Source: Apostichopus japonicus (Eukaryota > Echinodermata > Holothuroidea > Aspidochirotida > Stichopodidae). From it: 64,000 nt of DNA. This document shows, piece by piece, positions 61,701-64,000 of the stretch (the stretch's first letter is position 1; each line of letters opens with the position of its first letter). The stretch covers positions 26,904,501 through 26,968,500 of the forward strand of contig NC_092568.1 of assembly GCF_037975245.1 (NCBI RefSeq), written 5' to 3'. Made by a program: the position numbers and the translations under genes. The notes under the pieces are model-generated. The model had not been told where the DNA came from and searched no databases. It worked only from the letters and a program-made list of their open reading frames with translations.

Positions 61701-63117
61701 TCAGAAACAGTTTTAGGCACATAAGCAACTTTAAAATAAAGTTTAAGCTCCTCCAAGGATTACTGTCTTTTGTGGTACCTTTTGAGGTTGTTTCGCCTAG
61801 AGGCTGTATGTGTGCATGTTGTATCATACATATATCTTGATATAAGTATGAAATCTTGAAATTGTCAACTCTATTTGTGATCATGTTTCATAATTTCACT
61901 TAATTTAGCTTTGGTTACTAACCAATGAATGTTTTTATTAACTTTTCTTTCACTTTTAGCAACTTCAGCTCGGCTTCCAGAATCACAAATAACAACATTA
62001 GCCCGATCACCGTAAGTCATTTATTTGTAAAAACTGTTTGTATTAGTCAGTGGTGGGGTTATGGGTTGTTAGATGAAAAAGTGGGAGAAAGCTCATTGAT
62101 CCCTTAACTGCAGGGTAGACTTGAAATGGAAGAACTTGGCATTCACTCTCCTTTGCAGTTATTTGCTGCTATTATTCCTGATTACTCTACAGATAGATGA
62201 AGGCATGGTGTAGCAGTTAGCTGAGAGTTAGCCCCACAATCGTTAGGTTCCTGGTTCAAATCCCCACCTGCATGAACCAGATTCTCTTGACCTATTCCAG
62301 GCGCGTAGCCAAGGGGGGGGAACGAAGGGGGCGACTGCCCCCCCCCTTGAGCATATTTTTTTGTATGTTTTTATGATATCGCTAGTAATTTCAAAATAGA
62401 AAATGCTTAGATGCAACTTACAAGGCCTGGGAAGTGCCATTTCCAGCAATCTGGGAGGCATTTCCGGCCAAAATTTTCAAGATTGCTGCTTTGCAGTGTA
62501 ATTGAGCATTGTCTTCTATGGATTGGGTATTTCTGGTTTGCATATTGGGAACAGCTGCAGGTGTTTTGGTTCTATTCCTTCGGTAGTTTAGACACAACTT
62601 TGTTTGCCATAGCTGCACTGCAGTGATGTTATAATGAGCCTTACAGAATGTTTGAATTGTGCTAACTTTCGTTTTTATTCTGCGATCGTGTATATCATCT
62701 CCGAGGGTGTGTCATAATACTATACACATGTATGTTACAATATAAGAATCCAAATTCAAACAAACGGCTGCTGTTTTTTATTTTGATATCAGTATTCTAT
62801 CTTTTTTCTCTCTTTGAACAGTGAATTCATAACTTTAGATAAACCATTAAACAATGCCACAAAGTTACAACGAGGAGATGAGGTTGGTTTGCGGTGCCAT
62901 GTCTCTGGGACCCCACCATTAGATTATCTATGGTACAAAAATAATGAAGTGATTGATGTTAGTCTTGACTCACACATGAGAATTAAACAGTTTGGCTGGG
63001 GGTCTCGACTCACAATCGATGGTGTAGACACCACTGACAACGGAAATTACATGTGCCATGCCAGAAATAATGCAGGGGAGGTGTTCACCACCGGAATAGT
63101 GACAGTTAGATTACCTG
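22669..63117 (+). CDS. Papilin-like gene, partial (25 exons), running into a ROR-type Ig domain
   Basis: Overview of the exon chain listed below (about 1205 codons joined; every junction GT...AG and in phase). Domain order: TSP1-1, ADAMTS cysteine-rich, spacer, TSP1-2 to TSP1-7, linker, Kunitz 1-4, Thr/Pro linkers, thyroglobulin type-1, linkers, I-set Ig. The part to 56.4 kb is the papilin layout, a secreted matrix glycoprotein related to ADAMTS enzymes but without a catalytic domain. The signal-peptide exon is not identified, and no stop codon or PLAC domain is visible. Unusual points are the thyroglobulin domain and the Ig domain, which resembles ROR receptors. If the chain is really two genes, the break is most likely in the 58858-61959 intron. 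The exon chain is read from sequence; the fusion is inference. Confidence 0.8.
22788..24714 (+). other. Intron 1, with a purine/G-rich block
   Basis: About 1.9 kb. The stretch 24205-24475 is almost free of C on this strand and rich in ggggaa/agggg phrases, a diverged G-rich minisatellite with G-quadruplex potential. No exon seen inside. Confidence 0.6.
24715..24884 (+). CDS. Exon 2: end of TSP1-1 and start of ADAMTS cysteine-rich region
   Basis: The frame gives [21 protein letters not shown] (split here: [10 protein letters not shown], then DFREEQC) and [11 protein letters not shown]. The C..CP end of a TSP1 repeat followed by DFR.EQC and the W.PY block is diagnostic of the ADAMTS/papilin cysteine-rich domain. 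Acceptor ctttag at 24714; donor GTAAGT at 24885; exits in phase 1 with a Gly codon. Confidence 0.9.
26700..27045 (-). repeat. Probable dispersed repeat with poly-G/poly-C end
   Basis: It contains a small inverted G/C pair (gtccggggggtcctcccc, about 26820-26838) and ends in a run of 13 C followed by cctccttgtgcatgccactg. Similar G/C-run ends occur at 18.0 kb and 62.3 kb. The 140-codon open frame on the - strand here has no protein features and is a repeat artefact. Confidence 0.35.
27377..27381. repeat. Target-site duplication AATGT (left)
   Basis: AATGT directly precedes the left LTR and recurs directly after the right LTR (33158-33162). The 5-bp size is standard for Ty3/gypsy integrases. 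Confidence 0.9.
27382..27697 (-). repeat. 3' LTR of the gypsy element
   Basis: Starts TGTCATGTTTCC and ends ...CATTACA on the + strand (TG...CA borders). In element sense it contains a polyadenylation signal AATAAA (complement TTTATT at 27473-27478). Identical to 32842-33157. The 65-codon frame inside both LTRs is incidental. Confidence 0.95.
27698..27711 (-). promoter_or_regulatory. Polypurine tract
   Basis: Read on the - strand this is an uninterrupted purine run (aaagaaagggggat), abutting the 3' LTR. It is the expected primer site for plus-strand DNA synthesis. Confidence 0.8.
27822..31895 (-). CDS. Gag-Pol polyprotein of a Ty3/gypsy retrotransposon
   Basis: 1357 codons in one frame; the likely true start is the second Met (residue 25, codon at 31823-31821). 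In order: Gag capsid-like region; two Cys-rich knuckles (about residues 232-265, including [14 protein letters not shown], a CCHC knuckle); aspartic protease with DTGAE (about 358); reverse transcriptase (about 530-720) with ISDDIGVYG at the catalytic site near 648; RNase H with EVDAS (about 795) and SDHKPLE (about 860); integrase with an HHCC zinc part ending CVHCQEH (about 1042) and D, D, E residues in GTDLF (1068), SDNGSQ (1125) and FIERQ (1159). Gag and Pol are fused without a frameshift. The single frame and RT style resemble the K02A2.6/mag-like group of invertebrate gypsy elements; the clade is inferred. Confidence 0.95.
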   Translation of the reverse strand: MLLLVCWKLLNSNLVVSIQNVVTKMGDSYVVSPPTFDWNSSDLPTSFRNFKKHCRLMFDGPMAQSAKSGKIQVTYVLLWLGQQGINIFDTWNVTDTQRESCDEIFALFAKHFEPKTNFRLSRFQLQRFRQMPSENVDEFITRCRIQGSKCKFNPTELEIRLIEQLIIGTSHMKVQQILLGKDETLKLDDALDVARTFEATRTHMEALNAPSISVDYVHKGRTKVHPGNTQKCVRCGLNYPHRGKCPAEGTNCNYCGKPNHWESVCRQKKRNGKGDHPKRGRGSFKPRKLQDERHVNGLTNAHVNQSDSRLNRGAEKLCFDSVYIYNINGPQKIADNQAVVNLNIVIGDQPATLKAKVDTGAEGNVLPLRIFRQMYPHCIDKSGNPLPRSTKPIETMVMAYNDSIIRHFGTHTLKCEFRNRTIETEFYVADVKGPAILGLNSSLLLKLVTLHCGVSVDTTKIDTADDLRKLYPDRFEGIGKLEGNYHIVINTDVSPVIHAARRCPIQIIDDVKKELDDMEKLGVIESVTEPTDWVSSVVYSQKANGKWRVCLDPKDLNSAIKRTYHKTPTLEEITHRLAHSTVFSKLDARHGYWSIMLDKESSFLTTFNSPFGRYRFKRLPFGLSVSQDIFQAKMDQILELCPGTFGISDDIGVYGKTEEEHDQNLHRLMKVAREKGLVFNYEKCEIKKPSIKFFGSIYDSQGVHPDPEKVKAIEKIEAPSNKKELQEFMGIATYMSPFVPNLSTCSSPLRSLLKADTEFHWTNSHNQSFNQIKELIRKQVILAYFDPNKESVIEVDASMKGIGCVLLQDSKPVYFASKALTETEQRYANIEREMLAVVYACERFHTYIYGKSFIVKSDHKPLEMIKLKNLGAAPPRLQRLLLRLQGYDMKIQFKPGKDMLIADALSRLSPLEEGPVEKQHVTVNFVQFSDEKITSLHSETKSDPELNVLKDIILNGWPAKRREVPKVIHKYWSLRDELTIENGLIMKGDRIIIPPTMQSEILEKIHTGHQGVVKCQLRAKTCVYWVNINKDIEEMVRVCVHCQEHGNSQASEPLEQPELPTRPWQVIGTDLFYVSGNEYLLLADYYSKFFIVKSIPKGKSTSNTVIDMCKSVFSEYGIPEKLVSDNGSQYSSQSFKDFAKQWNFSHITSSPRYPQSNGFIERQVQIVKNTMVKAKQTNTDVYLALLCLRATPVDSKIPSPAELLLNRKVKSNLPIRVQNKNVDRDSIFERMQDRQDTQKFYHDKTAKPLSPLVPGQSVYVQDQSSGKWTPGTLLKQRHEPRSYEIQTNSGGILRRNRKHLKEGEKVLPQSEIVTDNSDPSSEIENILAPEPEGPDPQEDVYVTRSGRRVKKRIMLDL
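31896..32824 (-). other. Leader region of the gypsy element
   Basis: About 930 bp between primer-binding site and gag-pol with no long frame. It contains an imperfect tandem duplication of about 100 bp (32457-32652): both units have tatgccagtactgttgttta and end aagtccggtcgaactga. Confidence 0.7.
32825..32841 (-). promoter_or_regulatory. Candidate primer-binding site
   Basis: Directly inside the 5' LTR the - strand reads TGGTGGCAGCGAACGG. It starts with TGG, as needed to pair with a tRNA CCA 3' end. The tRNA species was not identified. Confidence 0.7.
32842..33157 (-). repeat. 5' LTR of the gypsy element
   Basis: Identical to 27382-27697. In element sense an octamer ATTTGCAT (complement at 33061-33068) is followed within about 10 bp by a TATA-like ATATATAAG (complement at about 33048-33056), a plausible U3 promoter arrangement. 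Confidence 0.95.
33048..33068 (-). promoter_or_regulatory. Putative LTR promoter: octamer plus TATA-like box
   Basis: ATTTGCAT then GATATATAAG on the - strand, in the order and spacing expected for an octamer-driven core promoter. The same pair is in the 3' LTR at 27588-27608. Inferred from motifs only. Confidence 0.45.
33158..33162. repeat. Target-site duplication AATGT (right)
   Basis: Second copy of the 5-bp duplication flanking the gypsy element. Confidence 0.9.
33458..33591 (+). CDS. Exon 3: ADAMTS cysteine-rich region, middle
   Basis: It reads [15 protein letters not shown], then [16 protein letters not shown] and GECK. The C.LNC...GE.FY and DGT.C.....D.CV.G.C blocks are the hallmark of the ADAMTS/papilin cysteine-rich domain. 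Acceptor cctgtag at 33457; donor GTAATA at 33592. The first two bases complete a Gly codon from the previous exon. Confidence 0.92.
33592..34378 (+). other. Intron 3, with a SINE copy
   Basis: 787 bp; nearly a third is the SINE at 33806-34051. No exon seen. Confidence 0.6.
33806..34051 (-). mobile_element. tRNA-derived SINE, copy 3 (near full length)
   Basis: In element sense it starts with tgttagctcagtggttaaca (box A), then a box B like ggttcgagtcactccca, the shared body, and a (TACA)n-type tail. The head resembles a tRNA for about 70 bp. It reads on the - strand. Confidence 0.8.
34379..34502 (+). CDS. Exon 4: end of cysteine-rich region, start of spacer
   Basis: Reads [20 protein letters not shown], then [14 protein letters not shown]. 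This is the VGCD......D.CG.C.GD.S.C segment that closes the cysteine-rich domain in ADAMTS proteins and papilin. Here Glu and Asp stand where most family members have Val and Gly (GECDGD versus GVCGGD). NST and NSS are possible N-glycosylation sites. Donor GTAGGT at 34503, phase 1. Confidence 0.92.
34503..35595 (+). other. Intron 4
   Basis: 1.1 kb. A poly-G run at about 34561-34578 and a G-rich stretch at about 34690-34735 are the only notable features. Confidence 0.5.
35596..35679 (+). CDS. Exon 5: ADAMTS spacer, first beta segment
   Basis: Reads [20 protein letters not shown] then SSNFLG. The Y..V..LP.GA..I.I.E...S.N.L. pattern is the start of the ADAMTS spacer fold. Acceptor cttacag at 35595; donor GTGAGT at 35680; phases 1/1. 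Confidence 0.92.
35680..36029 (+). other. Intron 5
   Basis: 350 bp of AT-rich sequence; nothing else recognised. Confidence 0.5.
36030..36205 (+). CDS. Exon 6: ADAMTS spacer, middle
   Basis: Reads [31 protein letters not shown] and TEAVMVM. The L....G.Y.(I/L)NG, F.Y.R and P..E.(L/V)...L steps match the spacer domain of papilin. An in-frame alternative donor (GTAATG at 36200) would remove two codons; GTAGGT at 36206 is the better site. Confidence 0.92.
36926..37297. mobile_element. TTAA MITE family A, copy 2
   Basis: Same family as 22249-22617, with TTAA at both ends and inverted ends aaggcattgaagactcgcc / gcgagtcttcacaccctt. Its right end is less diverged from a perfect TIR than copy 1. Confidence 0.8.
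39881..39911. repeat. AT-rich palindrome
   Basis: (AT)n TAGGCCTA (AT)n, perfectly self-complementary about the central GGCC; it could extrude as a cruciform. Confidence 0.75.
40102..40132. repeat. (CTAG)n microsatellite
   Basis: Seven or more tandem CTAG/AGCT tetranucleotides; each unit is its own reverse complement. Confidence 0.9.
40332..40458 (+). CDS. Exon 7: spacer end and TSP1 repeat 2 (first part)
   Basis: Reads [17 protein letters not shown], then [18 protein letters not shown]. The N.GV.YEY..P ending is that of the papilin spacer, and a W....(Y/W)..CS..CGGG TSP1 start follows. The second TSP1 tryptophan is replaced by Tyr. Donor GTGAAT at 40459; phase 1 exit. Confidence 0.92.
40459..41190 (+). 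other. Intron 7
   Basis: 732 bp with a G-run at about 41007-41021; nothing else recognised. Confidence 0.5.
41191..41317 (+). CDS. Exon 8: TSP1 repeat 2 (second part)
   Basis: Reads [23 protein letters not shown] and [10 protein letters not shown], completing the six-cysteine TSP1 repeat. Acceptor accacag at 41190; donor GTAAAT at 41318; phase 2 exit, completing a Lys codon. Confidence 0.92.
41318..42191 (+). other. Intron 8, with a SINE copy
   Basis: 874 bp, of which about 230 bp is a SINE in gene sense ending about 70 bp before the acceptor. Confidence 0.6.
41892..42120 (+). mobile_element. tRNA-derived SINE, copy 4 (full length)
   Basis: Complete copy in + orientation. Box A is within gtgttagctcagtggttaac, box B within gtcccgagttccagtcactc, followed by the shared body and a (CATA)n tail. 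It gives the family consensus order: tRNA-like head, about 130-bp unique body, tetranucleotide tail. Confidence 0.85.
42192..42411 (+). CDS. Exon 9: TSP1 repeat 3 and start of repeat 4
   Basis: Reads [18 protein letters not shown], then [15 protein letters not shown] and [13 protein letters not shown]. The exon closes one repeat and carries the WYTEDWSQ opening of the next. Acceptor tatacag at 42191; donor GTATTA at 42412, phase 0. Confidence 0.92.
42425..42490. repeat. Short interspersed repeat (atatagc ... gcgctttaca)
   Basis: AAT-rich head, then tttatatagctcacaatc and caaagcgctttacaaatg; same type as at 15968-16060 and about 60970-61075. Confidence 0.5.
43410..43633 (-). mobile_element. 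tRNA-derived SINE, copy 5, next to a splice acceptor
   Basis: Same family, - orientation, with a short internal deletion in the body. The tRNA-like head ends at about 43633, only 26 bp from the AG at 43658-43659, so the branch point and part of the pyrimidine tract of exon 10 must lie in or right next to SINE sequence. Confidence 0.8.
43660..43830 (+). CDS. Exon 10: TSP1 repeat 4, start of repeat 5
   Basis: Begins at the first Cys of the repeat ([16 protein letters not shown]), later [11 protein letters not shown], and ends WMAASDWTK. Phase 0/0, 171 bp. The cut after W(S/T)x and before the first Cys is repeated in the next three exons. Confidence 0.93.
43831..44468 (+). other. Intron 10
   Basis: 638 bp; no feature recognised. 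Confidence 0.5.
44469..44645 (+). CDS. Exon 11: TSP1 repeat 5, start of repeat 6
   Basis: Reads [16 protein letters not shown], then [17 protein letters not shown] and [12 protein letters not shown]. Phase 0/0, 177 bp; acceptor ctgcag at 44468, donor GTAAGA at 44646. Confidence 0.93.
44646..45055 (+). other. Intron 11
   Basis: 410 bp; no feature recognised. Confidence 0.5.
45056..45235 (+). CDS. Exon 12: TSP1 repeat 6, start of repeat 7
   Basis: Reads [28 protein letters not shown] and WMTGDWSE. Phase 0/0, 180 bp; acceptor ttacag at 45055, donor GTAAGA at 45236. Confidence 0.93.
45236..45898 (+). other. Intron 12, with nested palindromes
   Basis: 663 bp; the palindrome cluster at 45489-45531 is the only notable feature. 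Confidence 0.55.
45489..45531. repeat. Nested palindromes around TGACCATGGTCA
   Basis: GCACTGACCATGGTCAGTGC (45489-45508) and GCTGACCATGGTCAGC (45507-45522) are perfect palindromes sharing their edge; a third GCACTGACCA half follows. Confidence 0.85.
45899..46040 (+). CDS. Exon 13: TSP1 repeat 7 (end)
   Basis: Reads [32 protein letters not shown] and VICPG. This is the last thrombospondin repeat; CSVTCG keeps the O-fucose motif. Donor GTACAT at 46041, phase 1, which is the phase used by all following modules. Confidence 0.92.
46041..46912 (+). other. Intron 13
   Basis: 872 bp; G-rich patch at about 46352-46405. No exon seen. Confidence 0.5.
46913..46990 (+). CDS. Exon 14: Thr/Ser/Pro linker
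   Basis: Reads [19 protein letters not shown] then LTSERKPG, a probable O-glycosylated spacer between the TSP1 and Kunitz parts. Phase 1/1, 78 bp, donor GTAAGT. The composition fits papilin's inter-module linkers, but nothing family-specific is present. Confidence 0.75.
46991..50950 (+). other. Intron 14
   Basis: 4 kb. It contains a small (agct)-type palindromic run at about 47129-47160 and a hairpin repeat at 48925-49070. No convincing exon. Confidence 0.5.
48925..49070. repeat. Interspersed repeat with 19-20-bp hairpin
   Basis: cctagcaggatcttcttcag (49003-49022) is followed a few bases later by its inverted copy gaagaagatcctgctagg (about 49025-49042). Flanks match the repeat at 15731-15855 (cttatccactaaagag in inverse sense). 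Confidence 0.6.
50951..51019 (+). CDS. Exon 15 (doubtful): short phase 1/1 cassette
   Basis: 69 bp between a good acceptor (tttattgcag) and a strong donor (GTAAGT at 51020); it reads [19 protein letters not shown]. It has the right phase to be included or skipped without harming the frame and carries one NSS glycosylation site. There is no recognisable domain, so it may be an alternative exon or chance. Confidence 0.4.
51020..53361 (+). other. Intron 15, with an AT minisatellite
   Basis: 2.3 kb. An ATC/ATAT-rich minisatellite lies at 52474-52562 and a GAAAA run at about 53266-53300. No exon seen. Confidence 0.5.
52474..52562. repeat. catatatatcatcat minisatellite
   Basis: Irregular tandem copies of atcatcatatatatcggat-like phrases. 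Confidence 0.8.
53362..53550 (+). CDS. Exon 16: Kunitz domain 1
   Basis: One complete Kunitz/BPTI domain: [20 protein letters not shown] opens it, then [16 protein letters not shown] and KSCEASC (six Cys in canonical spacing). The P1 residue after the second Cys is Arg, predicting inhibition of trypsin-like proteases; P1' is Asn, where Ala or Gly is usual. Phase 1/1, donor GTCAGT. Confidence 0.95.
53551..54870 (+). other. Intron 16, with a SINE copy
   Basis: 1.3 kb, with a full SINE at 53672-53915 and, at about 54045-54112, a degenerate tRNA-like stretch that may be the head of another SINE. Confidence 0.55.
53672..53915 (-). mobile_element. tRNA-derived SINE, copy 6 (near full length)
   Basis: Same family as 41892-42120, - orientation, with box A (gttagctcagtggttaacgc) at the high-coordinate end and a TATG-rich tail at the low end. 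Confidence 0.8.
54871..55044 (+). CDS. Exon 17: Kunitz domain 2
   Basis: Reads [20 protein letters not shown], then [16 protein letters not shown] and NECESIC. Six canonical Cys. P1 is Ala, followed by Gly, so it would favour elastase-like proteases over trypsin. Phase 1/1; donor GTGAGC. Confidence 0.95.
55045..55396 (+). other. Intron 17
   Basis: 352 bp; no feature recognised. Confidence 0.5.
55397..55606 (+). CDS. Exon 18: Kunitz domain 3 with short tail
   Basis: Reads [36 protein letters not shown] and QCEDRC. Six canonical Cys. P1 is Gln, atypical for a tight trypsin inhibitor. A tail of about 18 residues ([15 protein letters not shown]) leads to the next exon. Phase 1/1; donor GTAAGT. 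Confidence 0.95.
55607..56237 (+). other. Intron 18
   Basis: 631 bp with a poly-A run at about 56075-56095 and a (tatagctaata) stutter at about 55820-55856. Confidence 0.5.
56238..56390 (+). CDS. Exon 19: Kunitz domain 4
   Basis: Reads [36 protein letters not shown] and DKCVQT, with the sixth Cys codon split by the intron (T | GC). P1 is Arg. The donor is GTAAGT at 56391. Reading past it would stop after about 11 codons. Confidence 0.93.
56391..56830 (+). other. Intron 19
   Basis: 440 bp; no feature recognised. Confidence 0.5.
56831..56890 (+). CDS. Exon 20: last Cys of Kunitz 4 and Thr-rich linker
   Basis: Completes the Kunitz cysteine (TGC), then [19 protein letters not shown]. 60 bp, phase 1/1, donor GTAAGA. 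It is required because without it the fourth Kunitz domain lacks its sixth Cys. Confidence 0.85.
56891..57387 (+). other. Intron 20
   Basis: 497 bp; no feature recognised. Confidence 0.5.
57388..57450 (+). CDS. Exon 21: Pro/Thr linker
   Basis: Reads [20 protein letters not shown]. 63 bp, phase 1/1; acceptor ctgtttag at 57387, donor GTATTC at 57451. Low-complexity mucin-like spacer. Confidence 0.75.
57451..57927 (+). other. Intron 21
   Basis: 477 bp; no feature recognised. Confidence 0.5.
57928..58173 (+). CDS. Exon 22: thyroglobulin type-1 domain
   Basis: Reads [38 protein letters not shown] and PDCDG: the P.C...G.Y...QC....G.C.CV core of a Tg-1 domain with six Cys. The usual CWCV Trp is Phe. 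Tg-1 domains often inhibit cysteine or metallo-proteases. It is not a standard papilin module as far as I know. Phase 1/1, 246 bp; an N-terminal 20-residue linker ([15 protein letters not shown]) precedes it. Confidence 0.9.
58174..58782 (+). other. Intron 22
   Basis: 609 bp; no feature recognised. Confidence 0.5.
58783..58857 (+). CDS. Exon 23: Thr/Ser/Pro linker, possible alternative last exon
   Basis: Reads [14 protein letters not shown] then [11 protein letters not shown]. 75 bp, phase 1/1. The donor GTATGA (58858) is not ideal. If it is not used, translation stops at TAA 58872-58874, and two AATAAA polyadenylation signals follow at 58893 and 58901. Confidence 0.75.
58893..58906 (+). terminator. 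Candidate polyadenylation signals (two AATAAA)
   Basis: AATAAA at 58893-58898 and 58901-58906, about 20 and 30 bp after the read-through stop of exon 23. AATAAA is common in AT-rich DNA, so this is suggestive only. Confidence 0.35.
59094..60954. mobile_element. hAT-like non-autonomous element with internal tandem repeats
   Basis: Begins CAGGGTTCGTACGGGTGCTT and ends with the inverse GTACGAACCCTG. TTTTCA flanks both sides (59088-59093, 60955-60960) as a possible 6-bp target duplication. CAGGG ends are hAT-like, although hAT normally makes 8-bp duplications. The interior at about 59450-59925 has several diverged units of about 120 bp sharing cttcgaccacat ... agcctaac ... agtcaatgggaaatgtag. 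No transposase frame. Confidence 0.65.
60970..61075. repeat. Short interspersed repeat with AAT-rich head
   Basis: (aat)n followed by aagatttataatgcgctaat and caaaagccccgtacatata; same style as the repeats at 15968 and 42425 but more diverged. Confidence 0.35.
61960..62011 (+). CDS. Exon 24: linker leading into the Ig domain
   Basis: Reads [17 protein letters not shown]. 52 bp, phase 1 in, phase 2 out; acceptor cacttttag at 61959, donor GTAAGT at 62012. The phase switch from 1 to 2 happens only here, so this exon is the bridge between the papilin-style modules and the Ig exon. Composition alone cannot prove it is coding. Confidence 0.6.
62012..62821 (+). other. Intron 24
   Basis: 810 bp. 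A tRNA-like fragment lies at 62195-62280, and at 62301-62350 a G-run/C-run palindrome begins a dispersed repeat (gcgcgtagccaaggggg). Confidence 0.5.
62195..62280 (+). repeat. tRNA-like SINE head fragment
   Basis: tgtagcagttagctgagagt resembles box A and aggttcctggttcaaatccc resembles box B at the right spacing. The acceptor stem does not pair, so this is a SINE fragment rather than a tRNA gene. Confidence 0.45.
62822..63117 (+). CDS. Exon 25: I-set Ig domain of ROR receptor type
   Basis: The exon reads [58 protein letters not shown], and [11 protein letters not shown]. Ig Cys, Trp, and the D.G.Y.C motif are in place. The lead-in LD.P.NN.T, then C.VSG.PP, W.KN, GSRL.I...DTTD.G and C.A.N follow the Ig domain of ROR1/ROR2 receptor tyrosine kinases step by step. 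In RORs a Frizzled-type cysteine-rich domain follows; its exons would lie beyond this window. Acceptor gaacag at 62821; donor GTAATT at 63118, phase 1. A papilin I-set domain is the alternative, but the ROR match is better. Confidence 0.8.
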
Positions 63118-63855
63118 GTAATTAGTCGTTGTTACAGCTTTGCATCTTTTAAGTTAAGCAGAATTATTTTTCATTTTTAGACTTTTTCATAATTGTTGCA
63201 GCTCTGATGCTCACTTAGACTAAATTGTTTATGATAATGAACCATTGTTTGTTTAGGCATTGTTTGCATGTGATTTTGATAACCATAAGTGTCTGATTTG
63301 TATAGTTAAGTTGTCAATTAGTATCAGTTTCAAGGCGGCTAGTTTGCAATACTAATTTTTGCTAGAAATTACAACATTTAATAGCACTGTTAGACAAATC
63401 AAGCAGTTAACTGATATGCCAATATAAGAACAAATTAAGAATATGCCATTTATGTTTGTTTGTGAAACTGAATTATAATGCTAATGAGATATACAGGACA
63501 TTTTTAATTAGTTGTTAATGATCTAACTGTCTGATTTTCAAAGTGGGGTCGTGGAGGGTCTTGAACATAAATTACGGTACTTTAAAAGTTGCAAACTACA
63601 ACACCATTTTGCAACTAAGCACTCCTAATCCTATAACGATTCTGCCACTTACTGTAGGGTCACCAAGATGATGATGGTGAAAATGGGCCAGGGGTCACTA
63701 AGAGAAAATGTTTGGAAACCAAGAGTCTAAATTGTGAAAGTAAAATATATCCGTGCAGCTCAGGTATCCATTTGAAGAATTTACATAAGAATATGCCAAA
63801 AATGATAGTCAGTGGCAGCAGTACAAATTTTGTGTACCTAAACTGTAGCTGTGAA
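63118..63855 (+). other. Start of the next intron
   Basis: No Frizzled-domain exon or any other exon recognised before the window end. Confidence 0.5.
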
Positions 63856-64000
63856 TTAAAAGGCATTGAAGACTCGCCCCAAACCGCGTACCGCGCTTTG
63901 AAAAAATTAACTTTGCATTGCTTGCAAGTGAAGTTTTCTGCTTGTCGCTACAAAATGCAGACAGTAATGAAACGTGATACCTTGTTATCGCTGTATCGTT
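63856..64000. mobile_element. TTAA MITE family A, copy 3 (cut by window end)
   Basis: TTAA at 63856-63859, then aaggcattgaagactcgcc and the same interior as copies at 22249 and 36926; the right end lies outside the window. Confidence 0.75.

Larger units (their letters stand above)
58858..61959 (+). other. Intron 23 or intergenic gap, with a hAT-like element
   Basis: 3.1 kb. It holds the 1.86-kb TIR element at 59094-60954 and a short dispersed repeat at about 60970-61075. If the papilin and ROR parts are separate genes, the border must be here. I found no convincing signal-peptide exon in it. Confidence 0.6.

Overview
This window is nuclear DNA from an animal: long introns with GT...AG borders, phase-compatible exons, tRNA-derived SINEs, TTAA-flanked DNA elements and one Ty3/gypsy LTR retrotransposon. 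The AT-rich sequence and the mix of repeats resemble a marine invertebrate deuterostome. An echinoderm, perhaps a sea cucumber, is my guess from repeat style only and is not proven.

The main gene is on the + strand and fills roughly 22.7-63.1 kb. I could join 25 exons by hand, every one bounded by AG/GT and all phase-consistent, giving about 1205 codons; both the start (signal peptide) and the end of the gene lie outside what I can see. Domain order is: TSP1 repeat 1, ADAMTS-type cysteine-rich segment, ADAMTS spacer, six more TSP1 repeats, a Ser/Thr/Pro linker, four Kunitz domains, Thr/Pro linkers, a thyroglobulin type-1 domain, more Thr/Pro linkers, then one I-set Ig domain. Everything through the Kunitz domains is the papilin plan (secreted extracellular-matrix ADAMTS-like protein). 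The final Ig domain, however, looks like the Ig domain of the ROR receptor tyrosine kinases rather than a papilin Ig. Either papilin and ROR genes lie head to tail with the border between 58.86 and 61.96 kb, or the chain is a real papilin-ROR fusion. This is the observation most worth following up.

The 0-22 kb part has no gene I can recognise. It is intergenic sequence or the 5' intron of the main gene, carrying: a TIR-bounded block with a 399-bp tandem repeat (1.8-4.7 kb); a TTAA-flanked 3.2-kb decayed transposon holding a broken THAP domain and, on the other strand, broken exons resembling the P2X7 ballast domain (5.1-8.3 kb); a perfect 59-bp hairpin (11.7 kb); and a TTAA MITE with perfect 19-bp ends (16.6-17.4 kb).

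Inside the main gene's introns are a 5.78-kb gypsy element on the - strand (27.38-33.16 kb; identical 316-bp LTRs, 5-bp target duplication, one intact 1357-codon gag-pol ORF), a hAT-like element (59.09-60.95 kb), three copies of a TTAA MITE (two in or next to this gene, one cut by the window end) and several copies of one tRNA-derived SINE. No CRISPR array, rRNA gene or functional tRNA gene was seen.
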